Shown: in pieces, positions 8,295-16,279 of the stretch
How positions within the stretch are numbered: the stretch's first letter is position 1
Layout: every line of letters starts with the position of its first letter
Assembly (NCBI GenBank): GCA_003563755.1
Contig: PWUB01000225.1
Span: 1-38,769, forward strand
Length of the DNA stretch: 38,769 nt
Direction: 5' to 3'
Source: Clostridia bacterium
GTDB lineage: Bacteria > Bacillota_E > SLMV01 > PUMD01
The notes under the pieces: model-generated
What the model was told of the DNA's origin: nothing
What the model saw: the letters and a program-made list of their open reading frames with translations, nothing else
Database searches by the model: none
Position numbers and translations under genes: made by a program

Positions 8295-9318
8295 AGATTC
8301 CGGCCGCCCCCTGCGCTTCATGGAGGTCTGTGGAACCCACACTGCCGCTTTCAGTGCCAGCGGACTGAGGACATCCCTCACCGGGCACGTGCATCTCACC
8401 AGCGGCCCCGGATGCCCGGTGTGCGTCACGTCGGCGGAGGACATCGACCGCATGATAGCCCTGGCCAGCTGCGACGGGGTCATCGTGTGTACCTTCGGAG
8501 ACATGGTGCGGGTCCCGGGCACCGCGTCCTCCCTCGAAGGCGAAAAGGCCCGGGGATGCGACGTGAGGGTAGTCTACTCTCCCACTGATGCTGTGGATAT
8601 CGCCCGCCGCGAACCGGACCGGCTGGTTGTGTTTCTCGGAGTCGGCTTTGAGACTACGGTCCCCGCCCTGGCCCTGGCCCTCGGCAGGGCGGCCTCTCAC
8701 GGCCTCACCAACTTCCGCATGTATCCGTGCGGCAAGACCCTGGCCCCGGCACTGAAGGCTCTGCTGGAGGACGGGGACCGCGTGCTGGACGGTCTCATTC
8801 TGCCGGGCCACGTGTCGACGGTGATGGGGCGCAGGAGCCTGGACTTCATCGCCACCGACCACTCTGTACCGGCCGTCATAGCCGGTTTCGAGGTCTTCGA
8901 CCTTCTCCACGCCCTGGATATGCTCGTCGACATGGTACTGCACGAGCGACCCGGGGTGAAGAACGCGTACCGGCGGGCGGTCACCGAGGACGGCAACACC
9001 GAGGCCCGACAGATCATCGACCGGTTCTTCCTGCCCGAGGATGCTCGATGGCGCGGCCTGGGTACCATAGGTGAAAGCGGCCTGGGCCTTCGTCCTCCGC
9101 TCAGCCCCTGGGATGCCAGGCCCCTGGTGAGCAACGTCGAGCCGCCGAAAGAGGTGCGAGACTGCCGATGCGGAGACGTACTCACCGGCAGGATCACCCC
9201 GACCGAATGCTCTCTTCACGGCACCCGGTGCCGGCCCGAAGACCCGGTCGGCCCGTGCATGGTTTCGTCGGAGGGGGCCTGTGCCATCTACCACCGATAT
9301 CACGGGGAGGCCGAATAG
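8218..9318 (+). CDS. hypD: Fe-S scaffold HypD for Fe(CN)2CO assembly
   Basis: HypD is the scaffold on which the Fe(CN)2CO moiety is assembled with HypC and HypE. It has 366 residues, the normal length. Signature motifs: MEVCGTHTAAF (active Cys), GPGCPVCVTS, FGDMVRVPG, GFETTVPA, and a C-terminal 4Fe-4S region with Cys at DCRCGDVL, TECSLHGTRC and GPCMVSSEGAC. GTG 8218 is preceded by GAGGGAGG at a good distance, which supports the 77-nt overlap with hypC. The stop is TAG; hypE follows 1 nt later. Confidence 0.96.
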   Translation: MKKILMQLRDPALARRVLGAIKGRVEDSGRPLRFMEVCGTHTAAFSASGLRTSLTGHVHLTSGPGCPVCVTSAEDIDRMIALASCDGVIVCTFGDMVRVPGTASSLEGEKARGCDVRVVYSPTDAVDIARREPDRLVVFLGVGFETTVPALALALGRAASHGLTNFRMYPCGKTLAPALKALLEDGDRVLDGLILPGHVSTVMGRRSLDFIATDHSVPAVIAGFEVFDLLHALDMLVDMVLHERPGVKNAYRRAVTEDGNTEARQIIDRFFLPEDARWRGLGTIGESGLGLRPPLSPWDARPLVSNVEPPKEVRDCRCGDVLTGRITPTECSLHGTRCRPEDPVGPCMVSSEGACAIYHRYHGEAE

Positions 9319-9319
9319 T

Positions 9320-10345
9320 ATGCCTGACAGTCAGAAACGGCGAGTTAAGCTCGTACACGGCGATGGCGGCACCGCCACCCGTGAACTCATCCACGAGCTG
9401 TTCCTCCCGCAGCTGGGCAACCACCGCCTGGCCCTCCTCGATGACGCAGCGAGCATCACCCTTCCCCCCGGCGGTGAAAAACTCGTCGTCAGCACCGATT
9501 CCTTCGTCGTCTCTCCCCTGGAGTTTCCCGGTGGTGACATAGGCGGACTGTCGGTGCACGGTACCGTCAATGATCTCTGTGTCTGCGGTGCCAGGCCCCT
9601 GTGGCTGACCGCCGGATTCATCATCGAGGAGGGACTCTGCCTGGAGGTTCTCAGGCGGGTAGTCCGATCCCTGGGGGATGCGGCGCGCCAGGTCGGCGTC
9701 TCGGTGATCGCGTCGGACACCAAGGTCGTCGGACGCGGACACGGCGACGGGCTGTACATCAACACGGCGGGGGTGGGAGTCAGGCTCGAGGCCGCCCGCC
9801 TGGGCCTCGACCGTATACGTCCCGGTGATGTCGTCATGGTGAGCGGCTTCGTGGGAGATCACGGTGTCTGCATCCTGGCCCACCGGGAGGGCCTGGAGTT
9901 TTCGACCCCGGTTGCAAGCGACTGCGGGTCCGTCGCGGCCGTGACGGCTGATCTCATCGCCGAATGCACAAGCGGCATCCGCTTCATGAGGGATCCGACC
10001 CGCGGAGGACTGGCCACGGCACTGGCAGAGATCGCCGAAGGTTCCGGTCACGACATCGTCATCGACGAGGAGGCCGTCCCCGTGCGCAGCGAGGTCCGTG
10101 CTGCTGCAGAAATGCTCGGCCTGGATCCTCTTTACCTGGCCAACGAGGGGAAGGTGGTCGTCATAGCTGCGCGCGATGCGGCCCGCCACGCCCTTTCGGT
10201 GATGCGGTCGCGGGACTCCGGGATGGACGCTGCGGTCCTGGGGGAAGTCCGCTCCGGTGATGGAGCCCTGGACATGGTCACAACCCTCGGAGGCACCGTA
10301 CGCCTGGGGGTGCTGCACGGAGATGCCCTGCCCCGGATATGCTGA
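9320..10345 (+). CDS. hypE: Hydrogenase maturation protein HypE
   Basis: HypE dehydrates the HypF-made thiocarbamate to thiocyanate and transfers cyanide to iron on HypC-HypD. It belongs to the PurM/ThiL-like ATP-binding superfamily. Visible are HGDGGTATRELI at the N-terminus, DPTRGGLATALAEIA in the ATP site, and the diagnostic C-terminus ending PRIC, whose last Cys is the carbamoylated residue. I placed the start at ATG 9320, with GGGGAGG 9 nt upstream; the open frame to 9281 overlaps hypD and adds unrelated residues. 341 residues. A 152-bp gap follows before the structural genes, the largest gap within the block, with no strong promoter seen. Confidence 0.96.
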   Translation: MPDSQKRRVKLVHGDGGTATRELIHELFLPQLGNHRLALLDDAASITLPPGGEKLVVSTDSFVVSPLEFPGGDIGGLSVHGTVNDLCVCGARPLWLTAGFIIEEGLCLEVLRRVVRSLGDAARQVGVSVIASDTKVVGRGHGDGLYINTAGVGVRLEAARLGLDRIRPGDVVMVSGFVGDHGVCILAHREGLEFSTPVASDCGSVAAVTADLIAECTSGIRFMRDPTRGGLATALAEIAEGSGHDIVIDEEAVPVRSEVRAAAEMLGLDPLYLANEGKVVVIAARDAARHALSVMRSRDSGMDAAVLGEVRSGDGALDMVTTLGGTVRLGVLHGDALPRIC

Positions 10346-10497
10346 GACACCTGTGAGCCCCCGGGTGCACGGTCTGGATGGTTAGGGCTGGCGGCAACAC
10401 CGGGATTCGGGAGCTGGACGGTGTATCCGCTGACACATACTACACAACAGGGGTTATGGGATGAACACCATCTACACAGCAAAGGAGAGTTGTGACC

Positions 10498-11583
10498 ATG
10501 GATACCGTCAGGATCGTTTCCAAGGATGCCTTCAACGAGCTGGTAGAGCGGCTGGCCGCGGAATCGATCGTGGTTGCCCCCATAGAGGGTGACGATGATG
10601 AGTTCATCTACGCCGAGGTCCAGGATGCCTCGGCCCTTGACGTCGAGGGCTACACACCCACCCTCAACTCCCCGAAGAAGTACTTCTTCCCGCCGGAGGA
10701 GGTGCTGCTGCGCTTCCAAACCCCCTCCGATCAGCCCGTCCATTCGGGAGCAGAAGTCGAGGTAACGCCCGAGGTGCAGAGCAGAGACACGGTGCTCTTG
10801 GGCGTGCGTCCCTGTGATGTCAGGGCCATCAGGTTGATGGACAGGGCCTTCGAGGACACATACGAGGACGAAAACTACCTGCAGAAGAGGGACAGGGCCA
10901 CCATCATCGGCATCAACTGCCTCAAACCCTGCGACGAGCACGCGTTCTGTGCCGCCATAGGACCCCTGGAGGTGCCCGAGGGCTACGATATCATGCTGAC
11001 GGACATGGGCGACTCCTGGGCGGTGACGATCGGCACGGAGCGGGGCTTTCGGCTGCTGCAAGAATGCGAAGATGTCCGTGAGCTGACTGCGCGTGACAAG
11101 GAACAGCTCGAGAGAATCAAGCACAAGCGTGATGCCGACTTCGAGCCCGTGAGAAGGCGGCTCGACTTTCCCGGAGACGAGATCCCCAGGGTGCTGACCG
11201 AGGGTGAGGACAGTCCGGTGTGGCGTGAGTACGGCGCCCGCTGCCTCGGCTGCGGCCGCTGCAACCTGGTCTGTCCCACGTGTTTCTGCTTTGACGTGCA
11301 GGACGAGGTATCCGTCGATCTTGGAGCCGGTGAACGAAAGCGGAAGTGGGACGCATGTACCCTGTTGGAGTTCGCCCGGGTTGCCGGTGGTGAGAATTTC
11401 CGGGAGAACCGCAGCGACAGGCTCCGCCACGTCTTCTATCACAAGGGCAAGTACGCTCCGGATCGATACGGGGAACTGTACTGCACGGGCTGCGGCCGCT
11501 GCATGCGAACCTGCCTGGCAGGAATTGACCATCCCGAGGTGTACAACGCCGTGCACAGACACCCCCGGGGTGAGGAGAGTTGA
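10498..11583 (+). CDS. hydB: Group 3b [NiFe] sulfhydrogenase beta subunit, 4Fe-4S protein (HydB/AsrA-like)
   Basis: The beta subunit of the cytoplasmic NADP-linked sulfhydrogenase (Pyrococcus HydB type) relays electrons between the flavin subunit and the hydrogenase small subunit. About 361 residues. The N-terminal part contains GVRPCDVRAIRLMDRAF, typical of the HydB/AsrA family. The C-terminal half holds two ferredoxin-like clusters: CLGCGRCNLVCPTCFC (about 248-263) and CTGCGRCMRTC (about 329-339). AAAGGAG (10481-10487) can serve GTG 10492 (4 nt) or ATG 10498 (10 nt); I prefer the ATG. The stop overlaps the next start (TTGA). By itself it could be the AsrA subunit of anaerobic sulfite reductase, but the following hydrogenase small and large subunits decide the identity. 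Confidence 0.9.
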   Translation: MDTVRIVSKDAFNELVERLAAESIVVAPIEGDDDEFIYAEVQDASALDVEGYTPTLNSPKKYFFPPEEVLLRFQTPSDQPVHSGAEVEVTPEVQSRDTVLLGVRPCDVRAIRLMDRAFEDTYEDENYLQKRDRATIIGINCLKPCDEHAFCAAIGPLEVPEGYDIMLTDMGDSWAVTIGTERGFRLLQECEDVRELTARDKEQLERIKHKRDADFEPVRRRLDFPGDEIPRVLTEGEDSPVWREYGARCLGCGRCNLVCPTCFCFDVQDEVSVDLGAGERKRKWDACTLLEFARVAGGENFRENRSDRLRHVFYHKGKYAPDRYGELYCTGCGRCMRTCLAGIDHPEVYNAVHRHPRGEES

Positions 11584-12413
11584 TCCAGGCAGCTGTTGCC
11601 GGGCGCCGGGCCTCCCTGTATGCTCCAGAGCCGGCGGTGATAGCTGACAGCAGGTCAATGACGGGTACTGAGACCTGGTATCACCTCAGGTTCGAGTCGG
11701 GACGTCAGCTGGGGCACGAACCGGGACAGTTCGTGCAGGTCTCGGTCTTTGGAGTGGGAGAGGCGCCGATTTCGGTCACGTCGGCTCCTGCTATGACTGA
11801 CGGATTCGAGCTCTGCATACGCCACGTCGGAAACGTCACCAATGCAATCAGGAACATGGGGGCCGGGGATGTGCTGGGCATCAGGGGGCCCTTCGGTAGC
11901 AGCTTCGACTACCGGGCGGTCCGGGGTATGGACATTCTCTTCGTGGCCGGAGGGCTGGGTATCGTTCCCCTGCGTTCCCTGATCAATACCGTACTGGCGA
12001 ACCGGGAAGACTACGAGCGGGTGATCATCTTCTACGGGACCCGTTCCCCCGACACCCTTCTGTTCGTGGATGAGCTGGCCCGGTGGGAGGAGGATCCCGG
12101 GGTGCAGCTGCACCTGACGGTGGATGTCACCGATGACACATGGAAGCACAACGTCGGGGTGGTTACCACGCTGTTCGAGCGGGTCTCCCTGGATCCAGAT
12201 GGCACCGCGGCCTTCATATGCGGTCCGGATATCATGTTCCGTTTCGTGGTCAAGGAGACGGAGAGGCTCAAAATCCCTGATGATATGACCTTCTTATCCC
12301 TGGAGAGGCGCATGAAGTGCGGTGTCGGCAAGTGTGGACACTGCCAGGAGGGGTCGGTATTCGTGTGCCGCGAGGGTCCCTGCTTTTCATACGCCGAGAT
12401 CAAGGAGTTCTGA
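11580..12413 (+). CDS. hydG: Sulfhydrogenase gamma subunit, FAD/NAD(P)-binding reductase with 2Fe-2S site
   Basis: This is the flavin subunit where NAD(P)H or NAD(P)+ reacts (Pyrococcus HydG type; not the radical-SAM HydG of [FeFe] maturation). 277 residues. The FAD-binding part has PGQFVQVSVFGVGEAPISVTS and the NAD(P)-binding part VAGGLGIVPLRSLINTVL. The C-terminus has the Cys-rich site MKCGVGKCGHCQEGSVFVC, binding a 2Fe-2S cluster as in dihydroorotate dehydrogenase PyrK-like proteins. TTG 11580 overlaps the hydB stop by 4 nt, with GGAG just before it. It is related to AsrB; the context makes it the hydrogenase subunit. Confidence 0.9.
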   Translation: MIQAAVAGRRASLYAPEPAVIADSRSMTGTETWYHLRFESGRQLGHEPGQFVQVSVFGVGEAPISVTSAPAMTDGFELCIRHVGNVTNAIRNMGAGDVLGIRGPFGSSFDYRAVRGMDILFVAGGLGIVPLRSLINTVLANREDYERVIIFYGTRSPDTLLFVDELARWEEDPGVQLHLTVDVTDDTWKHNVGVVTTLFERVSLDPDGTAAFICGPDIMFRFVVKETERLKIPDDMTFLSLERRMKCGVGKCGHCQEGSVFVCREGPCFSYAEIKEF

Positions 12414-12431
12414 GGAAGGGAGTGATACCGT

Positions 12432-13187
12432 GTGAAACCCAGGGTTGGTATCTTCAGCTTTTCGAGCTGCGAGGGGTGTCAACTGCAGATTGTCAACCTG
12501 CAGGAGCAGCTCCTCGACATCGCGGGAGCCATCGAGTTGGTCACGTTCCGGGAGGCCATGGATCCGGTGGGACACGAATACGACATCGCCTTCGTCGAGG
12601 GTTCCATAACCCGCGAGTCCGAGGTCCCCGTCCTCGAGGAGATACGCCGGAAGGCCGACGTATTGGTGGCGATGGGTGCTTGCGCGAGCACGGGCGGCAT
12701 CAACGCCATCAAGAACGAGATGTCCCCCGAGGAAAACCTCCGCGAGGTCTACGGAGAGGGTGCTGGGCACTATGATACCATTCCCACGCGGGCGATCGAT
12801 GAGGTGGTGCATGTGGATCATTACCTGCGTGGCTGTCCCATAGACCGATCCGAGTTTGCTCAGCTGGTCACTTCTCTTCTGTTGGGTAAGGAGCCCTACG
12901 ACCCCAACTTTGCCGTCTGTGTCGAGTGCCGGATGAAGGAGAATGTCTGCGTGTACGACCTGGACACCGACGAGATATGCCTCGGCCCCGTCACGCGGGC
13001 AGGATGTGCGGCCCGATGCCCCAGCTTCAGGTCGGCGTGCGCGGGCTGCCGCGGGTTCTTCGAGCAGGCCAATATCGATTCCATGGTGCAGATAATGACC
13101 CAGCACGGCCTCACCGAGGAGGAGGCGCGGCGGCGTCTGAGGATGTTTAACACCAAGGCGAAGGAGGTGGATCATGTCCGACGGTGA
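12432..13187 (+). CDS. hydD: Sulfhydrogenase delta (small) subunit
   Basis: The small subunit of the [NiFe] hydrogenase carries the Fe-S clusters nearest the active site. 251 residues. Proximal-cluster ligands are visible in FSSCEGCQLQIV (CxxC), VAMGACASTGG and YLRGCPID. The C-terminal half has further cysteines (VCVECRMKENVC, GCAARCPSF, ACAGC) fitting the additional clusters of group 3 enzymes. It is soluble: no twin-arginine signal, consistent with a cytoplasmic group 3 enzyme. It starts at GTG 12432 with GGGAG upstream and overlaps the large-subunit gene by 14 nt. Confidence 0.93.
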   Translation: MKPRVGIFSFSSCEGCQLQIVNLQEQLLDIAGAIELVTFREAMDPVGHEYDIAFVEGSITRESEVPVLEEIRRKADVLVAMGACASTGGINAIKNEMSPEENLREVYGEGAGHYDTIPTRAIDEVVHVDHYLRGCPIDRSEFAQLVTSLLLGKEPYDPNFAVCVECRMKENVCVYDLDTDEICLGPVTRAGCAARCPSFRSACAGCRGFFEQANIDSMVQIMTQHGLTEEEARRRLRMFNTKAKEVDHVRR

Positions 13188-14469
13188 CCTGAACATCAAC
13201 GTGCACCACGTCACGAGGGTGGAGGGGCACGGCAACCTGGTGATCAACATGAAGGAAGGAGCCCTGGAGCGCGCTGAGCTCGAGATCGTGGAGGCGCCGA
13301 GATTCTTCGAGTCCATGCTCCGTGAGCGCCCCTGGCACGAGGCCCCTTACATCACCTCGCGCATATGCGGAATATGCTCCGTGGGACATGCACAGGCCTC
13401 CATAAACGCCCTGGAGGACGCCCTGGGGGTTACTCCCTCCGAACAGACGATGCAGCTGAGAAGGCTTCTGTTCAACGCCGAAACCATGCAGAGCCACTGG
13501 CTTCACGTGTTCCTTCTCGTGATCCCGGACTTCTTCGGGGCGGGGAGCGCGCTGGAGATGGCCCAGGAGCATCCGGAGACGGTCAGGATGGCTCTGCGCC
13601 TGCGGGAGACGGCCAACGATTTGGCCGACATGATCTGTGGGCGGAAGGTGCATCCGGTGGCGATGAAGGTGAACGGTTTCTCCCGGCTCCCGACCGTCGA
13701 TGAACTGACCGACATCCGGGCACGTCTGCTCGAGGCCCGGGAGGATGTCTCCGAGGCTGTGCGGCTGCTGGGTGAGGTCGATGTGCCTGATTTCGACCGC
13801 GAGACCGAATACGTGGCCCTGCATCTGCCCGGAGAGTATGCGTGGATAGAGGGGGACATTCGGACAACGGACGGCTACACATACGACATCAGGGACTACC
13901 GAAGGCTGACCAACGAGACCGCGGTCCCCCATTCCACGGCCAAGCACGCCCGGCACGCCCGTGAATCATACATGGTCGGAGCCCTGGCACGATACAAGAT
14001 AAACCATGAACTCCTCCGGCCGGAGGCCGCTGAGACAGCGGGTGAACTGGGGTTGACCCCGGACTGCGTCAATCCGTACATGAACAACATGGCACAGATA
14101 GTCGAGTCAGTGCACTGCCTGCACGACTCTATGGACCTCATTGACCGGTTCCTCGAGGAGGGCTTGAACCGCCAACCCCGCGAGGTTCGGGTCCGGGCCG
14201 GCACGGGCGTGGGGGCAGCCGAGGTGCCGAGGGGTGTGCTCTTTCATGAATACACCATCGACGACGACGGTCACATTGCCAGGGCAAACTGTGTCATTCC
14301 CACGGGTCAGAACCTGGCGAACATAGAGGCGGATCTGAGAGCCCTGGTTCCGCGCCTGGTCGACAGGCCTAAAGAGGAGATCACACTGAGGCTGGAGATG
14401 CTGGTGCGGGCCTATGACCCGTGCATCTCCTGTTCCACCCACTTCCTCGATGTCTCCTTCGTCGAATGA
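13174..14469 (+). CDS. hydA: Sulfhydrogenase alpha (large, NiFe) subunit
   Basis: This is the catalytic subunit that holds the NiFe(CN)2CO centre and interconverts H2 with protons and electrons. 431 residues, close to the archaeal sulfhydrogenase alpha subunit. Both pairs of nickel-ligating cysteines are present: SRICGICSVGHA (about 61-72) and DPCISCSTH near the C-terminus. After that His only a short tail, FLDVSFVE, remains; this is the part the protease at 4140-4652 is expected to cut off. AAGGAGG precedes ATG 13174, which overlaps hydD. It is the last gene of the block; no obvious intrinsic terminator follows. Confidence 0.95.
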   Translation: MSDGDLNINVHHVTRVEGHGNLVINMKEGALERAELEIVEAPRFFESMLRERPWHEAPYITSRICGICSVGHAQASINALEDALGVTPSEQTMQLRRLLFNAETMQSHWLHVFLLVIPDFFGAGSALEMAQEHPETVRMALRLRETANDLADMICGRKVHPVAMKVNGFSRLPTVDELTDIRARLLEAREDVSEAVRLLGEVDVPDFDRETEYVALHLPGEYAWIEGDIRTTDGYTYDIRDYRRLTNETAVPHSTAKHARHARESYMVGALARYKINHELLRPEAAETAGELGLTPDCVNPYMNNMAQIVESVHCLHDSMDLIDRFLEEGLNRQPREVRVRAGTGVGAAEVPRGVLFHEYTIDDDGHIARANCVIPTGQNLANIEADLRALVPRLVDRPKEEITLRLEMLVRAYDPCISCSTHFLDVSFVE

Positions 14470-14955
14470 GGCGGGGCGTAGATGAGCAGGGCCGGAGGCT
14501 GTGAGCACTCAGGAACGAGCAACCATCCAACCGCTGCATCCTGAACGCATTCCGTCTCCTCGTGCACGGCCCCACGCTGCAATCGTCACCTGTTACTGAG
14601 GTCTTACGTGCGCACTTTTCCCCGGCTGGAAGCAGCCGCCCTCAGAACACGGTGTTAAAGACGAGATCGCCCACCGGGGCCCGTTCTCCCAAGTCCCTCT
14701 GCCCGCGCGTGAACGGAGCCGAGAGGGTGTGTGGCATGAAGGAATCCGCCCCCCGGCACGAGGGGGATTGTGGCGGCAACGTGTTGAATTTTGTAAACAC
14801 TGGTGACACAACGATGGTGGCGGTCGTCCGGGGTGCCACAGGCTCGATAAGGATACAGGAGGGTGGCGATACGGATGTGAAGTCCGCCAACCCTCACATC
14901 CTCAACGACCACGGCCTATGGTGATGAACAACGGAGCATCGAGGAGGGATATGCG
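14470..14955. other. 486-bp gap with one inverted repeat
   Basis: I see no credible gene here; the open frames show no family resemblance. One A/T-rich spot contains GTGTT-N10-AACAC (14781-14800), a possible regulator site upstream of the nitroreductase gene. It does not have the spacing of a Rex or FNR box. GGAGGGAT before 14956 is the ribosome site of the next gene. No good sigma-A promoter was found. Confidence 0.5.
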
Positions 14956-15801
14956 ATGGCTGCTGATTTCACGAGGGAGCAGATGTTAGAACTGGACCCG
15001 GGGTTTTTGCGAATGCATCTCAGAGAGAGGGTGCACCACACCGTGGAGCACCAGCTGTACTCAGCAATTTACGGAGAGCGTGTTCTGGGACCTAGCTTCG
15101 GCAGGACCGCAGCGGAGATTCTCGATGTCTGGGATGAAAGGGGTCTGCCCGGTGACTTACCCGACATCCGGTGGGCGCGCACCCTGATGGATGTCGCGGA
15201 GAGAGTCAAAAAAGGCGAGTCAGTTGAGCCACCCGGCGCGTACATGCCCGAGTCGCTCAGTGACGATGATGCCAGGGTATGGCGGAGTGTTCTTTTCGGG
15301 CGCCGGTCCTACCGTCAGTGGCAAGACCGCCCCGTACCCCGGGAGCTGGTGGAAAAGGTCCTGGAGGCGGGAATGTGGGCCGCCACCGGCTGCAACCTGG
15401 AGATCTGGCGATTCCTGGTCATCGAGGACCGCGACCTATTGGAGAGATGGCACAACCTGGAGTTCGAGGTCGAACAGGTGAAGATAGTCTGCTGCATGGA
15501 TGTGCGCGGTTACGATGGTGTTGAGTTTCCACCACCGGAAAAAAACAAGCTTCTGGACGTGGGAGCCTGCATGCAGAACATGGCATTAATGGCCCACTCA
15601 TTAGGCCTGGGCGGGTGCTGGTCGACTTTCTCTTCGCAGCAGATCGAGGATATTCACAGCTACTTCGATCTTGAGGACTACATTGAGGTCGTGACCTACC
15701 TGGCCCTGGGTTGGCCGAGGGAGAAGGTCATACCACCGGCGAGGATGTCCTTCGAGGACGCGATTCTGGCCTGGCCGGGCAGAAAAGGCACAGATCACTG
15801 A
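14956..15801 (+). CDS. Nitroreductase-family flavoprotein with N-terminal extension
   Basis: Residues from about 110 onward match the FMN-dependent nitroreductase fold: FGRRSYRQWQDRPVP (FMN phosphate contact region), AGMWAATGCNLEIWRFLV, and DVGACMQNMALMAHSLGLG followed by VVTYLALGWP. Such enzymes use NAD(P)H or ferredoxin electrons, but the substrate cannot be read from sequence. About 105 residues precede this domain, with no family I recognise; they are mostly helical-looking and start MAADFTREQMLELDPGFLRM. The middle of the nitroreductase domain looks shorter than usual. 281 residues in all. GGAGGGAT lies at good distance before ATG 14956. It is isolated by long gaps on both sides, so it is probably transcribed alone. 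Proximity to the hydrogenase may mean shared reductant, but this is inference. Confidence 0.8.
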   Translation: MAADFTREQMLELDPGFLRMHLRERVHHTVEHQLYSAIYGERVLGPSFGRTAAEILDVWDERGLPGDLPDIRWARTLMDVAERVKKGESVEPPGAYMPESLSDDDARVWRSVLFGRRSYRQWQDRPVPRELVEKVLEAGMWAATGCNLEIWRFLVIEDRDLLERWHNLEFEVEQVKIVCCMDVRGYDGVEFPPPEKNKLLDVGACMQNMALMAHSLGLGGCWSTFSSQQIEDIHSYFDLEDYIEVVTYLALGWPREKVIPPARMSFEDAILAWPGRKGTDH

Positions 15802-16279
15802 TTGGTGTTTTGAAAAGAGACATGTTACCAGGGTGCGTCGAGCGGATGCCTCACGTATCCAGCTCGCGGGATACATCCGGAACGCTGCACCCTTTCAGCC
15901 TCATTCTCTGGGTCTGATGACGGGAGCGTATGCCGGCCCGGACAGCCTAGCTGTGATAGGTGCCCCTGGTCCACTCCCTGCCGAGAGGGCCAGTGAATGA
16001 CAGCTTCGATCCGGGCAGGCTCAGGGACAGGTTCTCATCTCGCAGCTCCGGCTCTCCCTCTTCTGCGGACGAGACTGTCGCCTCAGTTCACGGTATTGGT
16101 TGCGGGTGGACGGATGTGTTAGTGTAAACCTCGAGTGATGATCCGAGGTACTCTGCCTCACTCTCGTTCCGGTGGCACGGAGACTCCGGTTGTGCCTTCC
16201 CCGCGGGCCGGCGCCAAGGACGAGGGGAGACGATGACCGCAGAAGGCCGATGTCAGCCACGAGAGAGGAGAGACCCGCA
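15802..16279. other. 478-bp gap upstream of the aminotransferase gene
   Basis: No gene is supported here. The only signals I see are the promoter-like sequence and inverted repeat at 16100-16149 and the ribosome site GAGAGGAGAG (16263-16272) of the following gene. Confidence 0.5.
16100..16149 (+). promoter_or_regulatory. Candidate promoter with overlapping inverted repeat, upstream of D-amino-acid aminotransferase
   Basis: TTGCGG (16100-16105), 17 bp, TGTAAA (16123-16128). Starting on the last base of the -10 is a perfect inverted repeat ACCTCG-N10-CGAGGT (16128-16149), which would cover the transcription start and so could be an operator or an early RNA hairpin. The leader to GTG 16280 would be about 145 nt. 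Confidence 0.4.

Noticed and set aside
8071..9303. 410-codon minus-strand frame opposite hypD
   Set aside because: hypD is unmistakable on the plus strand; the antisense translation is low-complexity His/Gly/Arg-rich sequence.
10132..11658. 508-codon minus-strand frame opposite hydB
   Set aside because: Shadow of hypE/hydB; no ribosome site and no recognisable domain.
11700..11790. Loss of the RxYS flavin motif in the gamma subunit
   Set aside because: The GEAPIS form appears to be usual in the HydG/AsrB branch, so it is not an anomaly.
10498..12413. Anaerobic sulfite reductase AsrA/AsrB
   Set aside because: The two subunits are homologous, but there is no AsrC, and hydrogenase small and large subunits follow directly in the order of the sulfhydrogenase operon.
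14781..14800. Rex or FNR box upstream of the nitroreductase gene
   Set aside because: The arms GTGTT/AACAC have a 10-nt spacer and do not match the spacing of either consensus; kept only as an inverted repeat.
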